DNA of 64,000 nucleotides from [Flexibacter] sp. ATCC 35103 (lineage in GTDB: Bacteria; Bacteroidota; Bacteroidia; Flavobacteriales; Flavobacteriaceae). Within the stretch, counting starts at the first letter, position 1; every line of letters begins with the position of its first letter. Below the pieces are notes generated by a model. That model saw nothing but the letters and a program-made list of their open reading frames with translations, had not been told where the DNA came from and did not search any database. A program made the translations under genes and the position numbers. This document shows, in pieces, positions 51,066 through 60,558 of this stretch. The DNA is taken from positions 369,385-433,384 of the forward strand of contig NZ_MTQF01000003.1 of assembly GCF_001975985.1 (NCBI RefSeq), in the 5' to 3' direction.

Positions 51066-53849
51066 ATGGAAAGAAAATTACCAAAAATTATGACATCAAC
51101 CGTTATTATTCTTACATTTTCTGTAGCAGGTTTTGCCCAAACTACAGATAAACGGATAAGTCAGAAAAATGTTTCAGAAAACGGACAACCAAGTTTAATC
51201 ACTTTTAGTGAAAAATCTACCTACAAAGGAACAGATTATAATACTGTCTTTAAAGAGCAATTAGGTTTAAAAGACAATCAGTCTTTTTCGAAAGTAAAAA
51301 TAGAATCTGATAAAGAAGGTTTTACACACGAAAAATTTCAGTTGTATGAACAAGGTGTTAAGGTTGAATTTGCCAATTATACCCTGCATTCAAAAAACGG
51401 AAAATTGACATCGATGAATGGAGAGTTTTATGCTCTTGAAAATGTTAAAACAACTCCTAAACTATCTAGTCAGGCTGCTTTTGCTAAAGCAATTGTTTAC
51501 ACCGGAGCAAAAGAATATTTATGGGAAAAACCGGAAGATGCCGCTGCAATGAATTATGAGAAACCAAAAGGAGAACTGGTTTTACTTCCGGCGATGGAAG
51601 AACAAGGAGAAGCGAGAAAAAGCGATAAAGTGCGATTGGCCTATAAATTTGATATTTATGCTACAAATCCGTTAAGTCGTGGTGATCTTTATATTGATGC
51701 TCAGACCGGAGCAGCTTTGTATTACAATGCTACTATAAAACATCTTGGAGAAAATAGCCATGGCAGATTAATTTCGGCTGCAGCCAAAGAACAAAACAAG
51801 ACTACAAACCCAAACATTGCATTTGTTGCTGCAAATGCTGCGACACGTTATAGCGGAACGCAAACCATTCAGACAAGTTTAAGCGGTTCATCATATATTT
51901 TATCTGATGTAACTCGTGGTAACGGAGTTCAGACTTATAACTCTGCGAGAACGGCAACTTATCCAACAACAAATTTTACAGATGCTGATAATAACTGGAC
52001 AGCAGCCGAATATAATAACACAAACAAAGACAATGGAGCATTAGATGCACATTGGGGTGCTGAAATGACTTATGATTACTGGTCTGCCGTGCATGGGAGA
52101 AATAGTTTTGACAATGCAGGAGCAAAAATTAAAAGCTATGTTCATTATAATCTGGTAGCCGCCGGATATCCAAATAATAATAATGCATTCTGGAATGGTA
52201 GTGTTATGACATACGGTGACGGTACCGGAACTGGTGGGTTTGACATCTTAACAGCAATGGACGTGGCGGGACACGAAATTGGTCATGCTGTTTGTACTTA
52301 TACCGCTAATTTAGCGTATCAAAAAGAATCAGGAGCGATGAATGAAGCTTTCTCTGATATATGGGGAGCTTGTATTGAATATCGTGCTGCACCAACAAAA
52401 TCGACCTGGTTAGTTGGTGAAGATATTGAAAGAAGAAGCGGCCATCTTGCTTTGCGTTCTATGAGTGATCCAAATTCTGAAGGACAACCGGATACGTACG
52501 GCGGAACTTACTGGGTAAATGTAAATTGTACACCAACAAGCAGTAACGATCAATGTGGAGTTCATACTAATTCAGGAGTTCTAAATCATTGGTTTTATAT
52601 TTTATCTGTTGGTAAATCAGGAACTAATGATATTGGAAGCGTTTATAACGTAACAGGTATTACGATCGACAAAGCAGCAAAAATTGCTTACCGCTTAGAA
52701 AGTGTTTATTTAACTGCAAATTCAACATATGCAAATGCAAGAACTTCCGGTATACAATCTGCAATAGATTTATATGGTTCAGGATCTGCAGAAGTTATAG
52801 CAACTACTAATGCATTTTATGCCGTAGGTGTTGGTGCTGCATACGTAGGATCTACTGATACAGTTGCCCCAACAACTCCAGCTTCACTTGCTGCTTCAGG
52901 AACAACCGGATCAACAACAAATTTAACCTGGACACCTTCTACAGATAATGTGGCAGTTACGGGATATAACATCTATCAGGGAACAACTTTAAAAGGTTCG
53001 TCTACAACAACAAGTTATACCGTAACCGGATTAACTGCTTTAACAGCCTATACTTTTAGTGTAAAAGCAAAAGATGCTGCAGGAAATCTTTCTGCCTCAA
53101 GCAATACCGTAAATGTAACTACGACTGCAGCAAGTTTAGCATATTGTACTTCTCAGGGTAATAGTACTGCAGATGAAAGAATTGGTAAAGTTGTATTTGG
53201 AACAATAAATAATACATCAACCGGAACAACAGGTTATGAAAATTATACTTCTATTTCTACCAATGCAACCACAGGAACAGCTTATACAATTACAATTACA
53301 CCAAGCTGGACATCTACTGTTTATAGTGAAGGATATGCTGTTTTTATAGATTATAATCAAGATGGGGATTTCACAGATTCTGGAGAAACAGTCTGGACAA
53401 AAGCTGCATCAACAACAAGTCCGGTAACAGGGACTATAACAATTCCTGCTACAGCAACTCTTGGCACAACAAGACTTAGAGTTTCTATGAAATACAATGC
53501 AATTCCAACATCTTGCGAGGCTTTTTCTTATGGACAAGTTGAAGATTACTCTATAAACATAACTTCTTCAGGAGCAATTGTAACTGAGGAAATTGTAACA
53601 GGATTAGTTGAGACTACAGAAACTTCAAGTTTTGCATTATATCCAAATCCGGTTGCAGATGAGCTAAATGTTTCATTTTTGAATAATACAGGATATACTT
53701 TTAGAATTGTAAATACTTTAGGACAACAAATTAGTACTGGAGAACTTTCCGAAAATCCTATTGATGTGAGTAAATTAAATACTGGAGTTTATATTATCGA
53801 ATTAAATAACGGCAGTAAAAGAATCGTTAAGAAATTTGCTAAGAAATAA
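51066..53849 (+). CDS. Secreted M4 (thermolysin-like) metalloprotease with FN3, GEVED and T9SS domains
   Basis: A 927-residue zinc protease. Signal (about 1-25) and a propeptide with FTP-like features (residues 40-200) precede the M4 catalytic domain with the zinc motif HEIGH (about 403-407) and NEAFSDIWG, which carries the third ligand Glu. Then come an FN3 domain (TWTPSTDNVAVTGYNIYQGT), a GEVED domain (FIDYNQDGDFTDSGE) and the C-terminal type A sorting signal (FALYPNPVADELNV to KKFAKK). The protein is therefore exported by T9SS and either released or cell-attached. It has its own terminator. Confidence 0.95.
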   Translation: MERKLPKIMTSTVIILTFSVAGFAQTTDKRISQKNVSENGQPSLITFSEKSTYKGTDYNTVFKEQLGLKDNQSFSKVKIESDKEGFTHEKFQLYEQGVKVEFANYTLHSKNGKLTSMNGEFYALENVKTTPKLSSQAAFAKAIVYTGAKEYLWEKPEDAAAMNYEKPKGELVLLPAMEEQGEARKSDKVRLAYKFDIYATNPLSRGDLYIDAQTGAALYYNATIKHLGENSHGRLISAAAKEQNKTTNPNIAFVAANAATRYSGTQTIQTSLSGSSYILSDVTRGNGVQTYNSARTATYPTTNFTDADNNWTAAEYNNTNKDNGALDAHWGAEMTYDYWSAVHGRNSFDNAGAKIKSYVHYNLVAAGYPNNNNAFWNGSVMTYGDGTGTGGFDILTAMDVAGHEIGHAVCTYTANLAYQKESGAMNEAFSDIWGACIEYRAAPTKSTWLVGEDIERRSGHLALRSMSDPNSEGQPDTYGGTYWVNVNCTPTSSNDQCGVHTNSGVLNHWFYILSVGKSGTNDIGSVYNVTGITIDKAAKIAYRLESVYLTANSTYANARTSGIQSAIDLYGSGSAEVIATTNAFYAVGVGAAYVGSTDTVAPTTPASLAASGTTGSTTNLTWTPSTDNVAVTGYNIYQGTTLKGSSTTTSYTVTGLTALTAYTFSVKAKDAAGNLSASSNTVNVTTTAASLAYCTSQGNSTADERIGKVVFGTINNTSTGTTGYENYTSISTNATTGTAYTITITPSWTSTVYSEGYAVFIDYNQDGDFTDSGETVWTKAASTTSPVTGTITIPATATLGTTRLRVSMKYNAIPTSCEAFSYGQVEDYSINITSSGAIVTEEIVTGLVETTETSSFALYPNPVADELNVSFLNNTGYTFRIVNTLGQQISTGELSENPIDVSKLNTGVYIIELNNGSKRIVKKFAKK

Positions 53850-53873
53850 ATTCAATTTGAATTAGTAAAAATG

Positions 53874-53907
53874 AAAAGCCTCGCAATTTTAATTGCGAGG
53901 CTTTTTT
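53874..53907. terminator. Bidirectional terminator after the M4 protease
   Basis: A 15-bp perfect stem, AAAAGCCTCGCAATT (53874-53888) with AATTGCGAGGCTTTT (53891-53905). T-rich and A-rich ends serve the convergent genes ending at 53849 and 53926. Confidence 0.93.
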
Positions 53908-53925
53908 ATGATTAATCATAAGTGC

Positions 53926-54453
53926 TTACAAATTAAATGAAGCTCCTAAACTAAAAGTGGCCTGATTGTTTAAATGATCGAATACACCATCATTATTACC
54001 ATATTTTGCGATTGGAAAACCAATTTCTGTGAAAACACCAAATCCGTCAGTAAAGAAATAACGACCACCTACATGACCACCAAAATTATGCAGTCCTAAA
54101 CTTAAACCCGGGTAAACATCTAATTGCTCTACACCAATAACACTGCTTAAATTAGCATTAATTCTGGCTTTAGCATCAAAACGATCCTGAAATTCTGGTT
54201 TGTAATCATTGTAAGGAGTTGGATTATTGTGATAGAAACCATTAAAATTATCTACACCTAATAAATAATTAGCAACAAAACCAAAAGAGAAATTTTCTCC
54301 TAAACCAAAATCAACAGAACCCTGAATTCCTGAACCACCATCTTGAAGATTAGCACCAACGTTAACCTTAACATCTCCTTTGCCTTTAAAAGCTTGTTGT
54401 GCTTGTGTAAATCCAAATGATACTAAAAACAAAAGTGTAATTACCTTTTTCAT
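53926..54453 (-). CDS. Small outer-membrane beta-barrel protein
   Basis: A 175-residue protein with signal peptide MKKVITLLFLVSFGFTQAQ. Alternating Gly/aromatic strands (VDFGLGENFSFGFVANYLLG, DGFGVFTEIGFPIAKYG) close with the typical outer-membrane C-terminus ATFSLGASFNL. Eight or so strands fit a small barrel of the DUF6646 kind that I associate with Bacteroidota. No substrate is evident. Confidence 0.75.
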   Translation of the reverse strand: MKKVITLLFLVSFGFTQAQQAFKGKGDVKVNVGANLQDGGSGIQGSVDFGLGENFSFGFVANYLLGVDNFNGFYHNNPTPYNDYKPEFQDRFDAKARINANLSSVIGVEQLDVYPGLSLGLHNFGGHVGGRYFFTDGFGVFTEIGFPIAKYGNNDGVFDHLNNQATFSLGASFNL

Positions 54454-54501
54454 AAACTTAAATATTAATTATTTTAAAATGCAAAAATAGTTTTTTATAG
54501 A

Positions 54502-55236
54502 TTAATTCCTACCTTTTTCGTTGAAATACAGTTCATTTAACGGATCACTTTGCCAGAATTCCTTGGTATCGACGTTCATGATTGTTAGAGGACCTCTAAA
54601 GGCAGCACCAGTATCTACATTCCAGACGCAGGCTTTTTGAACCGGAACAGTTTTTCCAATTCGGGTAACCGGAGTGTGGCCAATGTAAATTTCTTTATAA
54701 ATCGTAAAACGTTTAGGATAATATAAATCATCAGGTTTTAAATTAGGATCTAATGAAAGTGCCGTTTCCCAAAGTGTTCTGTCCCAATAAAATAGTTTTG
54801 GAAAATATTCCCACATTACGCCGCTTAAGTTTGTAAAACCTGCATGAACAAAAAGTCGGTTTTCGTCATCCAGATAATAATCTTTCAGCGATTCAAAAAA
54901 CGCAATATGTTCCTTTTTTCTTTCAGGTGAGATTTTAGCATATCCTTCAACAGTAGCTTTTCCGCCATGTTTGTACCACATTTCCTCATCAAGATCTTCA
55001 TGTCTGTTTTCCAGCCAGTCTAAAGCAAGCTGATCATGATTTCCCCTGATGCAAATGCAGTTTTGCTTGCTTTTTAAATCAATTAAATAATCGATTACTT
55101 CTGCAGATTGGCTCCATCCGTCAACATAATCGCCTAAAAATATAAGAGTGTCTTTTGTCGTTACATCGGCTTTTTTCAACACTTGTTCAAGTGCGAGTAA
55201 TCCCCCGTGTATGTCGCCTATAACAAATGTTCGCAT
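54502..55236 (-). CDS. Calcineurin-like serine/threonine phosphatase
   Basis: A 244-residue metallophosphoesterase of the PrpA/PPP type. It has the metal-ligand motifs GDIHGG (residues 7-12), FLGDYVDGWSQSAEV and IRGNHDQLALDWL, and later FVHAGF and YIGHTPVT with the remaining His ligands. It could act as a protein phosphatase or a symmetrical Ap4A hydrolase. The substrate cannot be fixed from sequence. The gene is monocistronic, upstream of the barrel-protein gene. Confidence 0.9.
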   Translation of the reverse strand: MRTFVIGDIHGGLLALEQVLKKADVTTKDTLIFLGDYVDGWSQSAEVIDYLIDLKSKQNCICIRGNHDQLALDWLENRHEDLDEEMWYKHGGKATVEGYAKISPERKKEHIAFFESLKDYYLDDENRLFVHAGFTNLSGVMWEYFPKLFYWDRTLWETALSLDPNLKPDDLYYPKRFTIYKEIYIGHTPVTRIGKTVPVQKACVWNVDTGAAFRGPLTIMNVDTKEFWQSDPLNELYFNEKGRN

Positions 55237-55374
55237 TTTAATTTATTTCGTGTAGCTTACAAAAATAAAGAAAATGATTTGTTTGAGATCATTAAGTTGT
55301 TAATCTTTAAAAATTGATACTATTTATAACTATAACAACGCTCTTTTTATTGCTTTACTGTTTAAATTTGCATA

Positions 55375-56457
55375 ATGTCAGACGCACCTAAATATCGAAA
55401 AATAATCCATATTGATATGGATGCTTTTTACGCTTCGGTAGAGCAAATGGATAATCCTGCTTTACGAGGAAAACCTGTTGCTGTAGGCGGTTCAGAGAAT
55501 AGAGGAGTAGTTTCAGCAGCAAGTTATGAAGCCCGCAAATTTGGTGTGCGAAGTGCTATAAGTGGAGTTTTGGCTAAAAAATATTGTCCGGATATTATTT
55601 TTGTGCGTCCGCGCTTCGATCGGTATAAAGAGATTTCAAGTAAAATTCATACGATCTTTCATGAATATACAGATCTGGTAGAGCCACTTTCGCTTGACGA
55701 AGCTTATCTGGATGTTACACAGAATAAAAAAGGAAATCCAAGTGCGAGTTTGCTTGCCCAGGAAATTAGACTGAGAATTTTGAATGAGGTCGGAATTTCT
55801 GCCTCGGCGGGAATTTCAGTCAATAAATTCGTTGCCAAGATTGCCAGCGATGTTAATAAACCAAATGGACAAAAAACCGTAAACCCGGATGAAATTGAAG
55901 CATTTTTAGAAGATTTACCAATCAGAAAGTTTTATGGAGTAGGGAAAGTGACAACAGAAAAAATGTATCAATTAGGCATTTTTACCGGTCTTGATCTTAA
56001 AAGCAAATCAGTTGAATTTCTGGAAAAACATTTCGGAAAATCGGGTGCTTTCTATTTTAATGTAGTTCGCGGAATTCATAACAGTGAAGTAAAGCCACAT
56101 CGTATAACCAAATCAGTTGCGGCAGAAAACACTTTTGATGTCAATCTAACATCCGAAATTTTTATGTTAGAACAGCTTGATAAAATTGCAACATCTCTTG
56201 AAAGACGATTGCAAAAGCATAAAATTTCAGGAAAAACGGTTACACTTAAAATTAAATACAGTGATTTTTCACAGCAAACCCGAAGTAAAACCCTGCCTTA
56301 TTTTATATCTGATAAAAGTCTGATTCTCGAAACAGTAGAAGAATTATTATATCAGGAGCGTATGAAAGATTCTGTTCGATTACTTGGGATTTCTCTTAAC
56401 AATCTAAATACAGAAGAAAAAAAAGCAGTAGTTGTACAATTAAAATTTTCTTTCTAA
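55375..56457 (+). CDS. dinB: DNA polymerase IV
   Basis: A Y-family translesion polymerase of 360 residues. It begins RKIIHIDMDAFYASVEQMDN with the first catalytic Asp. VVSAASYEARKFGVRSAI and PLSLDEAYLDV give the other catalytic carboxylates. ISASAGISVNKFVAKIASD and the IRKFYGVGKVT helix-hairpin-helix follow. The last residues QLKFSF fit a sliding-clamp-binding peptide. A TAAATTTG lies at 55363-55370, so close to the ATG that the mRNA may be leaderless or use another promoter. Confidence 0.95.
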   Translation: MSDAPKYRKIIHIDMDAFYASVEQMDNPALRGKPVAVGGSENRGVVSAASYEARKFGVRSAISGVLAKKYCPDIIFVRPRFDRYKEISSKIHTIFHEYTDLVEPLSLDEAYLDVTQNKKGNPSASLLAQEIRLRILNEVGISASAGISVNKFVAKIASDVNKPNGQKTVNPDEIEAFLEDLPIRKFYGVGKVTTEKMYQLGIFTGLDLKSKSVEFLEKHFGKSGAFYFNVVRGIHNSEVKPHRITKSVAAENTFDVNLTSEIFMLEQLDKIATSLERRLQKHKISGKTVTLKIKYSDFSQQTRSKTLPYFISDKSLILETVEELLYQERMKDSVRLLGISLNNLNTEEKKAVVVQLKFSF

Positions 56458-56558
56458 TTGCTATTAAACAATCGTTAAATAGGTAAAAAATTGATTTTGT
56501 GATGAATTTTCGTTCTACCTTTGAGTGAAACATTCTATTACCCTTAAAATTATTTCAA

Positions 56559-57053
56559 ATGAAAAAAGCTAATTCTGATGATGTTTTGCATCGCAATTCA
56601 GTTCCTATCCTTGCATGGGATTTTCATTATGAATATTTAAATGAACTGAAAGCCATTTTTGCCGATTTAAAGCGAGTAAATAAGATTTCGAATCAATATA
56701 CCTGGAATGAAAAAAATCTTGAAATAGAAGAGCGTATTAAAGACGAAGTTGTTTTGGTTACCGATCTTGAACTAAAAATTGTTTTCGCTTCAAACGGAAT
56801 AAAAAGAATGACAGGTTATTCGGAATGTGAAGTATTAGGTAAAACGCCAAAAATGTTTCAGGGGCCTAAAACTTCAAAAAATGTTTTAAAAGAGATTCGA
56901 GAAGCAATCAAACTGCAAGTCCCTTTTGAAAAAACAATCCAAAATTATAGAAAAGACGGTCGAACTTATAAATGCAAAATTAATGGTTCTCCAGTTTTCA
57001 ACATAAAGGGGCAATTAACACATTTTATTGCCTTTGAAAAAGAAGTCGCTTAA
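56559..57053 (+). CDS. PAS-domain protein, LOV-like without the flavin cysteine
   Basis: A 164-residue cytoplasmic protein. Residues 60-164 are a PAS domain closest in pattern to LOV: FASNGIKRMTGYSECEVLGK, TPKMFQGPKTSKNVLKEI, NYRKDGRTYKCKINGSPVFN and GQLTHFIAFEKEV. In true LOV domains the second segment reads GRNCRFLQG, with the photo-reactive Cys. Here it is GKTPKMFQG and the Cys is missing. It has no output domain, so it is a stand-alone sensor or adaptor. The ligand is unknown. Confidence 0.82.
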   Translation: MKKANSDDVLHRNSVPILAWDFHYEYLNELKAIFADLKRVNKISNQYTWNEKNLEIEERIKDEVVLVTDLELKIVFASNGIKRMTGYSECEVLGKTPKMFQGPKTSKNVLKEIREAIKLQVPFEKTIQNYRKDGRTYKCKINGSPVFNIKGQLTHFIAFEKEVA

Positions 57054-57109
57054 AGTTAAACACAAATTTAGCTAAGATTCACAGCAAGTTCAACAATAAT
57101 ATAAATGAC

Positions 57110-57134
57110 AAAACCGCCCAAAACAGGCGGTTTT
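57110..57134. terminator. Candidate terminator after the PAS gene
   Basis: AAAACCGCC (57110-57118) pairs perfectly with GGCGGTTTT (57126-57134), loop 7 bases. The T run is short (TTTTCC). It lies between convergent genes. CTTAGTAACTCAGCAACTTAG repeat sequence follows at 57148-57168. Confidence 0.7.
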
Positions 57135-57187
57135 CCTATGAAAAAAACTTAGTAACTCAGCAACTTAGTGTCTCAGCGACTAAAAAA

Positions 57188-58792
57188 TTATAAATTTTCG
57201 AAAAAATCATTTCCTTTATCATCAGTAATGATAAAAGCGGGGAAATCTTTAACGGTGATTTTACGTACGGCTTCCATTCCTAATTCTTCAAAATCAACAA
57301 CTTCAACTTTTAGGATATTGTCCTGGGCTAAAATTGCTGCCGGACCTCCAATAGAACCTAAATAGAATCCGCCATATTTATTACAAGCATCCGTTACTTG
57401 TTTAGTACGGTTTCCTTTTGCGAGCATAATCATGCTTCCGCCATGTTTCTGGAATTCATCTACATAAACATCCATACGTCCTGCAGTTGTAGGTCCAAAA
57501 CTTCCTGAAGCCATTCCCTCCGGAGTTTTTGCAGGTCCCGCATAATAAACCGGGTGGTTTTTAAAATATTCCGGCATTGGTTTACCAGCTTCCAGTAATT
57601 CCATGATTTTGGCGTGAGCTATATCTCGTGCTACAATCACAGTTCCGTTTAATTTTAAACGGGTTTTTATTGGATATTGAGTCAATTTAGCCAAAATATT
57701 AGCCATTGGCATATCAAGATCAATTTCTACAGGAGCTTCTAAATGAGGAGCTGTTTCAGGCAAAAATTGTTTTGGATTTACTTCTAATTGCTCGACGAAA
57801 ATCCCGTCTTTATTAATTTTTCCTTTTATATTTCTATCAGCAGAACAAGAAACTCCCAATCCAACCGGACAAGAAGCCGCGTGACGAGGCAAACGAATTA
57901 CACGAACATCATGTGTAAAGTATTTTCCGCCAAATTGTGCACCAATAGCACTTTCCTGGCAAATTTGCTGCACTTTAGCTTCCCATTCTATATCACGAAA
58001 AGCCTGACCAGACATATTACCAGAAGTAGGCAAATGATCATAATATCCTGCAGATGCTTTTTTTACAGCGCTTAAATTTGCTTCCGCAGAAGTTCCTCCA
58101 ATTACTAAAGCCAAGTGATAAGGAGGACAAGCCGAAGTTCCTAGATCTTTTATTTTTGTTCGAATGAAAGCATCCATGGATTTTTCATTCAATAATGATT
58201 TTGTTTGTTGGTATAAGTATGTTTTATTTGCAGATCCTCCGCCTTTTGCCATAAATAAAAACTCGTATGAAGTTCCTTTTTTAGCATAAATGTCAATTTG
58301 AGCCGGAAGATTCGATCCTGAATTTTTTTCTTCAAACATCGAAATCGGTACAATTTGCGAATAACGTAAATTACGTTTTTGGTAGGTATTAAAGATTCCT
58401 CTGCTTAACCATTCTGCATCATCAACACCGGTAAAAATACTCTCACCTTTTTTTGCCATTACAATTGCCGTTCCAGTATCCTGGCAGCTTGGCAATTGAC
58501 CTTCGGCAGCAACAGAAGCATTTTGCAGTAAATTATAAGCCACAAAACGATCGTTATCTGTAGCTTCAGGATCATCAAGAATTTTACGAAGTTTTTGTAA
58601 ATGTGTTGTTCTTAGCATGAACGAAACATCTGTTAAAGCTTCTTCGGCCAATAATTCTAAACCTTTTGGGTCAACAGTTAAAACTTCACGTTCTCCAAAT
58701 TTTTCAACTTTCACAAAATCAGAAGTAATTTTGCGGTACTGCGTATCATCCTTTAAAATAGGATAAGGGTCTTGGTATATAAAATCAATCAT
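57188..58792 (-). CDS. Class I fumarate hydratase
   Basis: A 534-residue [4Fe-4S] enzyme that interconverts fumarate and malate in the citric-acid cycle. Visible are [20 protein letters not shown] with a cluster Cys, [17 protein letters not shown], and [20 protein letters not shown] with the second cluster Cys. [36 protein letters not shown] and the C-terminal beta-domain [16 protein letters not shown] complete it. The length fits FumA/FumB. A TAACTTTG -7-like element lies on the minus strand at 58807-58814, just ahead of the start. Confidence 0.94.
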   Translation of the reverse strand: MIDFIYQDPYPILKDDTQYRKITSDFVKVEKFGEREVLTVDPKGLELLAEEALTDVSFMLRTTHLQKLRKILDDPEATDNDRFVAYNLLQNASVAAEGQLPSCQDTGTAIVMAKKGESIFTGVDDAEWLSRGIFNTYQKRNLRYSQIVPISMFEEKNSGSNLPAQIDIYAKKGTSYEFLFMAKGGGSANKTYLYQQTKSLLNEKSMDAFIRTKIKDLGTSACPPYHLALVIGGTSAEANLSAVKKASAGYYDHLPTSGNMSGQAFRDIEWEAKVQQICQESAIGAQFGGKYFTHDVRVIRLPRHAASCPVGLGVSCSADRNIKGKINKDGIFVEQLEVNPKQFLPETAPHLEAPVEIDLDMPMANILAKLTQYPIKTRLKLNGTVIVARDIAHAKIMELLEAGKPMPEYFKNHPVYYAGPAKTPEGMASGSFGPTTAGRMDVYVDEFQKHGGSMIMLAKGNRTKQVTDACNKYGGFYLGSIGGPAAILAQDNILKVEVVDFEELGMEAVRKITVKDFPAFIITDDKGNDFFENL

Positions 58793-58862
58793 TGTTTTGT
58801 TTTTGACAAAGTTAGAAATTATTTACCTAAGAAAGAATTTGAATAAGGCTGTTTATGGTGTT

Positions 58863-59588
58863 TTATTCTTGTTTATGAAAGTCATCAAAACTCATTTTTT
58901 TCTCAAAGTAAGTCTTGTCTCTTGCAGAAAGTAATTGACTTTTCCAGCGATTTCCGCTTAAGCGAAAGACCATCGAGTCAGAGTGTTTTACCGTACCCAT
59001 ATTTTCATCATTATCATCAGGTTCAAAAGAAACTGTTTTGCAATAGAAAGATTCAGGATTTGCTTTTGCTGGTTTTTCAAATTCAACCCAATTTCCCCAG
59101 CCACTGTCAGACATTGTATACCATTCGTACACCAACTGTACATCGCTATTTTTAAAATAATACAAATAGTGATTTTGATTGTATCCGCAAGCCGGATATC
59201 CAAAACTAACCTGAATAAACGGAGAATTTTTATCACTTTCTGTTCCTAATCCGTATATAGCTCCCCATTCTGATCCTTTTTCGATTCCGTCAATTGTTAT
59301 TTTTGAGGAATTGGTTTTAATTTTATTCTGATAAAAATCAAGTCGGTATTTTCCTGTGACAATGCTGTCTTTATCTGCTTTTTGATCTAAAAGATGTGCC
59401 AGAATATAATTATCTTTTGATGTTTCACCATAATCAGAAATAGAAATAGTATCTGTTTTTAAGAAACTCTCTTTAGCTGCGATTACTTCAGATTTAGTTT
59501 CCGGAAGTTTAGCAACTACTTGATTTACCGGTTTTGGTTTTTGGCAACCAATTAAAAGGCATAGAATAAAAAGGTATTGTGGTTTCAT
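58863..59588 (-). CDS. Lipoprotein of unknown function
   Basis: A 241-residue protein with lipobox LLIGC (Cys15). The mature chain is beta-rich, with aromatic stretches (FIQVSFGYPACGYNQNHYLY, LVYEWYTMSDSGWGNWVEFE). I recognise no family. It is monocistronic, between fumarase and the RAYT-2 repeats, with no visible operon partner. Confidence 0.6.
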   Translation of the reverse strand: MKPQYLFILCLLIGCQKPKPVNQVVAKLPETKSEVIAAKESFLKTDTISISDYGETSKDNYILAHLLDQKADKDSIVTGKYRLDFYQNKIKTNSSKITIDGIEKGSEWGAIYGLGTESDKNSPFIQVSFGYPACGYNQNHYLYYFKNSDVQLVYEWYTMSDSGWGNWVEFEKPAKANPESFYCKTVSFEPDDNDENMGTVKHSDSMVFRLSGNRWKSQLLSARDKTYFEKKMSFDDFHKQE

Positions 59589-59617
59589 TAATGTGTGGTA
59601 TTATTGTTTTTGTGTTC

Positions 59618-59724
59618 AACTGGACTGAAGTCCAGCCTTACAATATAAATCATTCCTTCGGAACTTTAAATAAAGAGCCATCGGCTAGAGTCATATTGTA
59701 TGGCCGGATTTTAATCCGGTTTAA
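59618..59724. repeat. RAYT-2 composite repeat, left copy
   Basis: AACTGGACTGAAGTCCAG (59618-59635), then TTACAATATAA, GTTCC-like CATTCCTTCGGAAC, AGAGCCATCGGCT, ATATTGTA and GGCCGGATTTTAATCCGG (59702-59719). It is one full unit with outer and inner stems in the order seen at 21379 and 60440. Confidence 0.85.
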
Positions 59725-59730
59725 ATATAA

Positions 59731-60192
59731 TTATATTAAATTTTCAAAAATATATTTTTCATCAAATTTGACATTAAATTTATTTAAGAATGATAAATAT
59801 TCATCTCTAAAATTTTGTTTTTTGTGATGTTCCTCCTGATTGGCAATGTATTTATATACAGCATCTATATGGGATCTACTATAAGAAAAAACACCATAAC
59901 CTTCCTGCCACTCGAATTTATGTCTTGTCAATTCATGATCATTTATAAATTTTGACGATTTCCCTTTTACAATTTTCATTAATTCCGAAATTGAAATAGT
60001 TGGTTTAAGACCTAACAGGCAGTGAACATGATCTTCTGTTCCATTGACAATTATGGTCTTGCATCCTGTTTCATTTATTAAATTTCCAATTACACTTAAT
60101 ATTTTTGACTTGCATTCTTTAGTGATAAGTGCTTCTCTATATTTTACTGCAAAAACGGCCTGAATATATACTTGATGATAGGTATTTGACAT
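59731..60192 (-). CDS. REP-associated tyrosine transposase (RAYT-2)
   Basis: A 153-residue Y1 HUH nuclease. The HUH motif is HVH at residues 55-57 (GTEDHVHCLLGLKPT). The presumed nucleophile is Tyr115 in AVYKYIANQEEHHK. FEWQEGYGVFSYSRSH is the family hallmark. It is similar along its length to the protein at 7744 and clearly paralogous. Each is flanked only by its own palindrome family. The 3' side has the composite repeat at 59618 and the 5' side a cluster at 60277-60545. It is a domesticated or repeat-mobilising RAYT rather than a full IS. Confidence 0.92.
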   Translation of the reverse strand: MSNTYHQVYIQAVFAVKYREALITKECKSKILSVIGNLINETGCKTIIVNGTEDHVHCLLGLKPTISISELMKIVKGKSSKFINDHELTRHKFEWQEGYGVFSYSRSHIDAVYKYIANQEEHHKKQNFRDEYLSFLNKFNVKFDEKYIFENLI

Positions 60193-60276
60193 TTTGTATT
60201 CATAAAGATTTAAATTACCTTACAATAATACAAAATTATTCTTACAAATATTTTATAAGATCGTTTTTGATAATTT

Positions 60277-60545
60277 AAACCGGATTAAAATCCAGCTCTA
60301 CAATATGAATCGTTCTTTCTGAACTTTGAAAAAAAGCTATGCACTCAATTGCTATTTTAAACCGGATTAAAATCCGTCCCTACAATATAAAACGTTCCTC
60401 CGGAACTTTGAAAAAAAGCTATGCATTCAATTGCTATTTTAAACCGGATTAAAATCCGGCCCTACAATATAAAACGTTCCTCCGGAACTTTAAAAAGAGC
60501 CAGCGGCTCAATCCATATTGTAGAGCTGGACTTTAGTCCAGTTAA
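60277..60545. repeat. RAYT-2 composite repeat cluster (two truncated and one full unit)
   Basis: Three units with an 81-82 base period begin at 60277, 60358 and 60440, each AAACCGGATTAAAATCCgnCCTACAATAT. The first two share a GCTATGCA(C/T)TCAATTGCTATTTT tail. The last continues through GAGCCAGCGGCTC (60497-60509), ATATTGTAG and the closing stem CTGGACTTTAGTCCAG (60526-60541). The three fill the space between RAYT-2 and the next gene. Confidence 0.87.
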
Positions 60546-60558
60546 ATTTAGTAATGAT

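Noticed and set aside
55363..55370. TAAATTTG as the dinB promoter
   Set aside because: It lies five bases before the ATG, so use would need a leaderless message. Not listed as a promoter.
60277..60545. Possible CRISPR array, because of the regular 81-82-base spacing
   Set aside because: The repeated part is the bulk of the unit and there are no unique spacers of uniform length. The units are RAYT-2-type hairpins.
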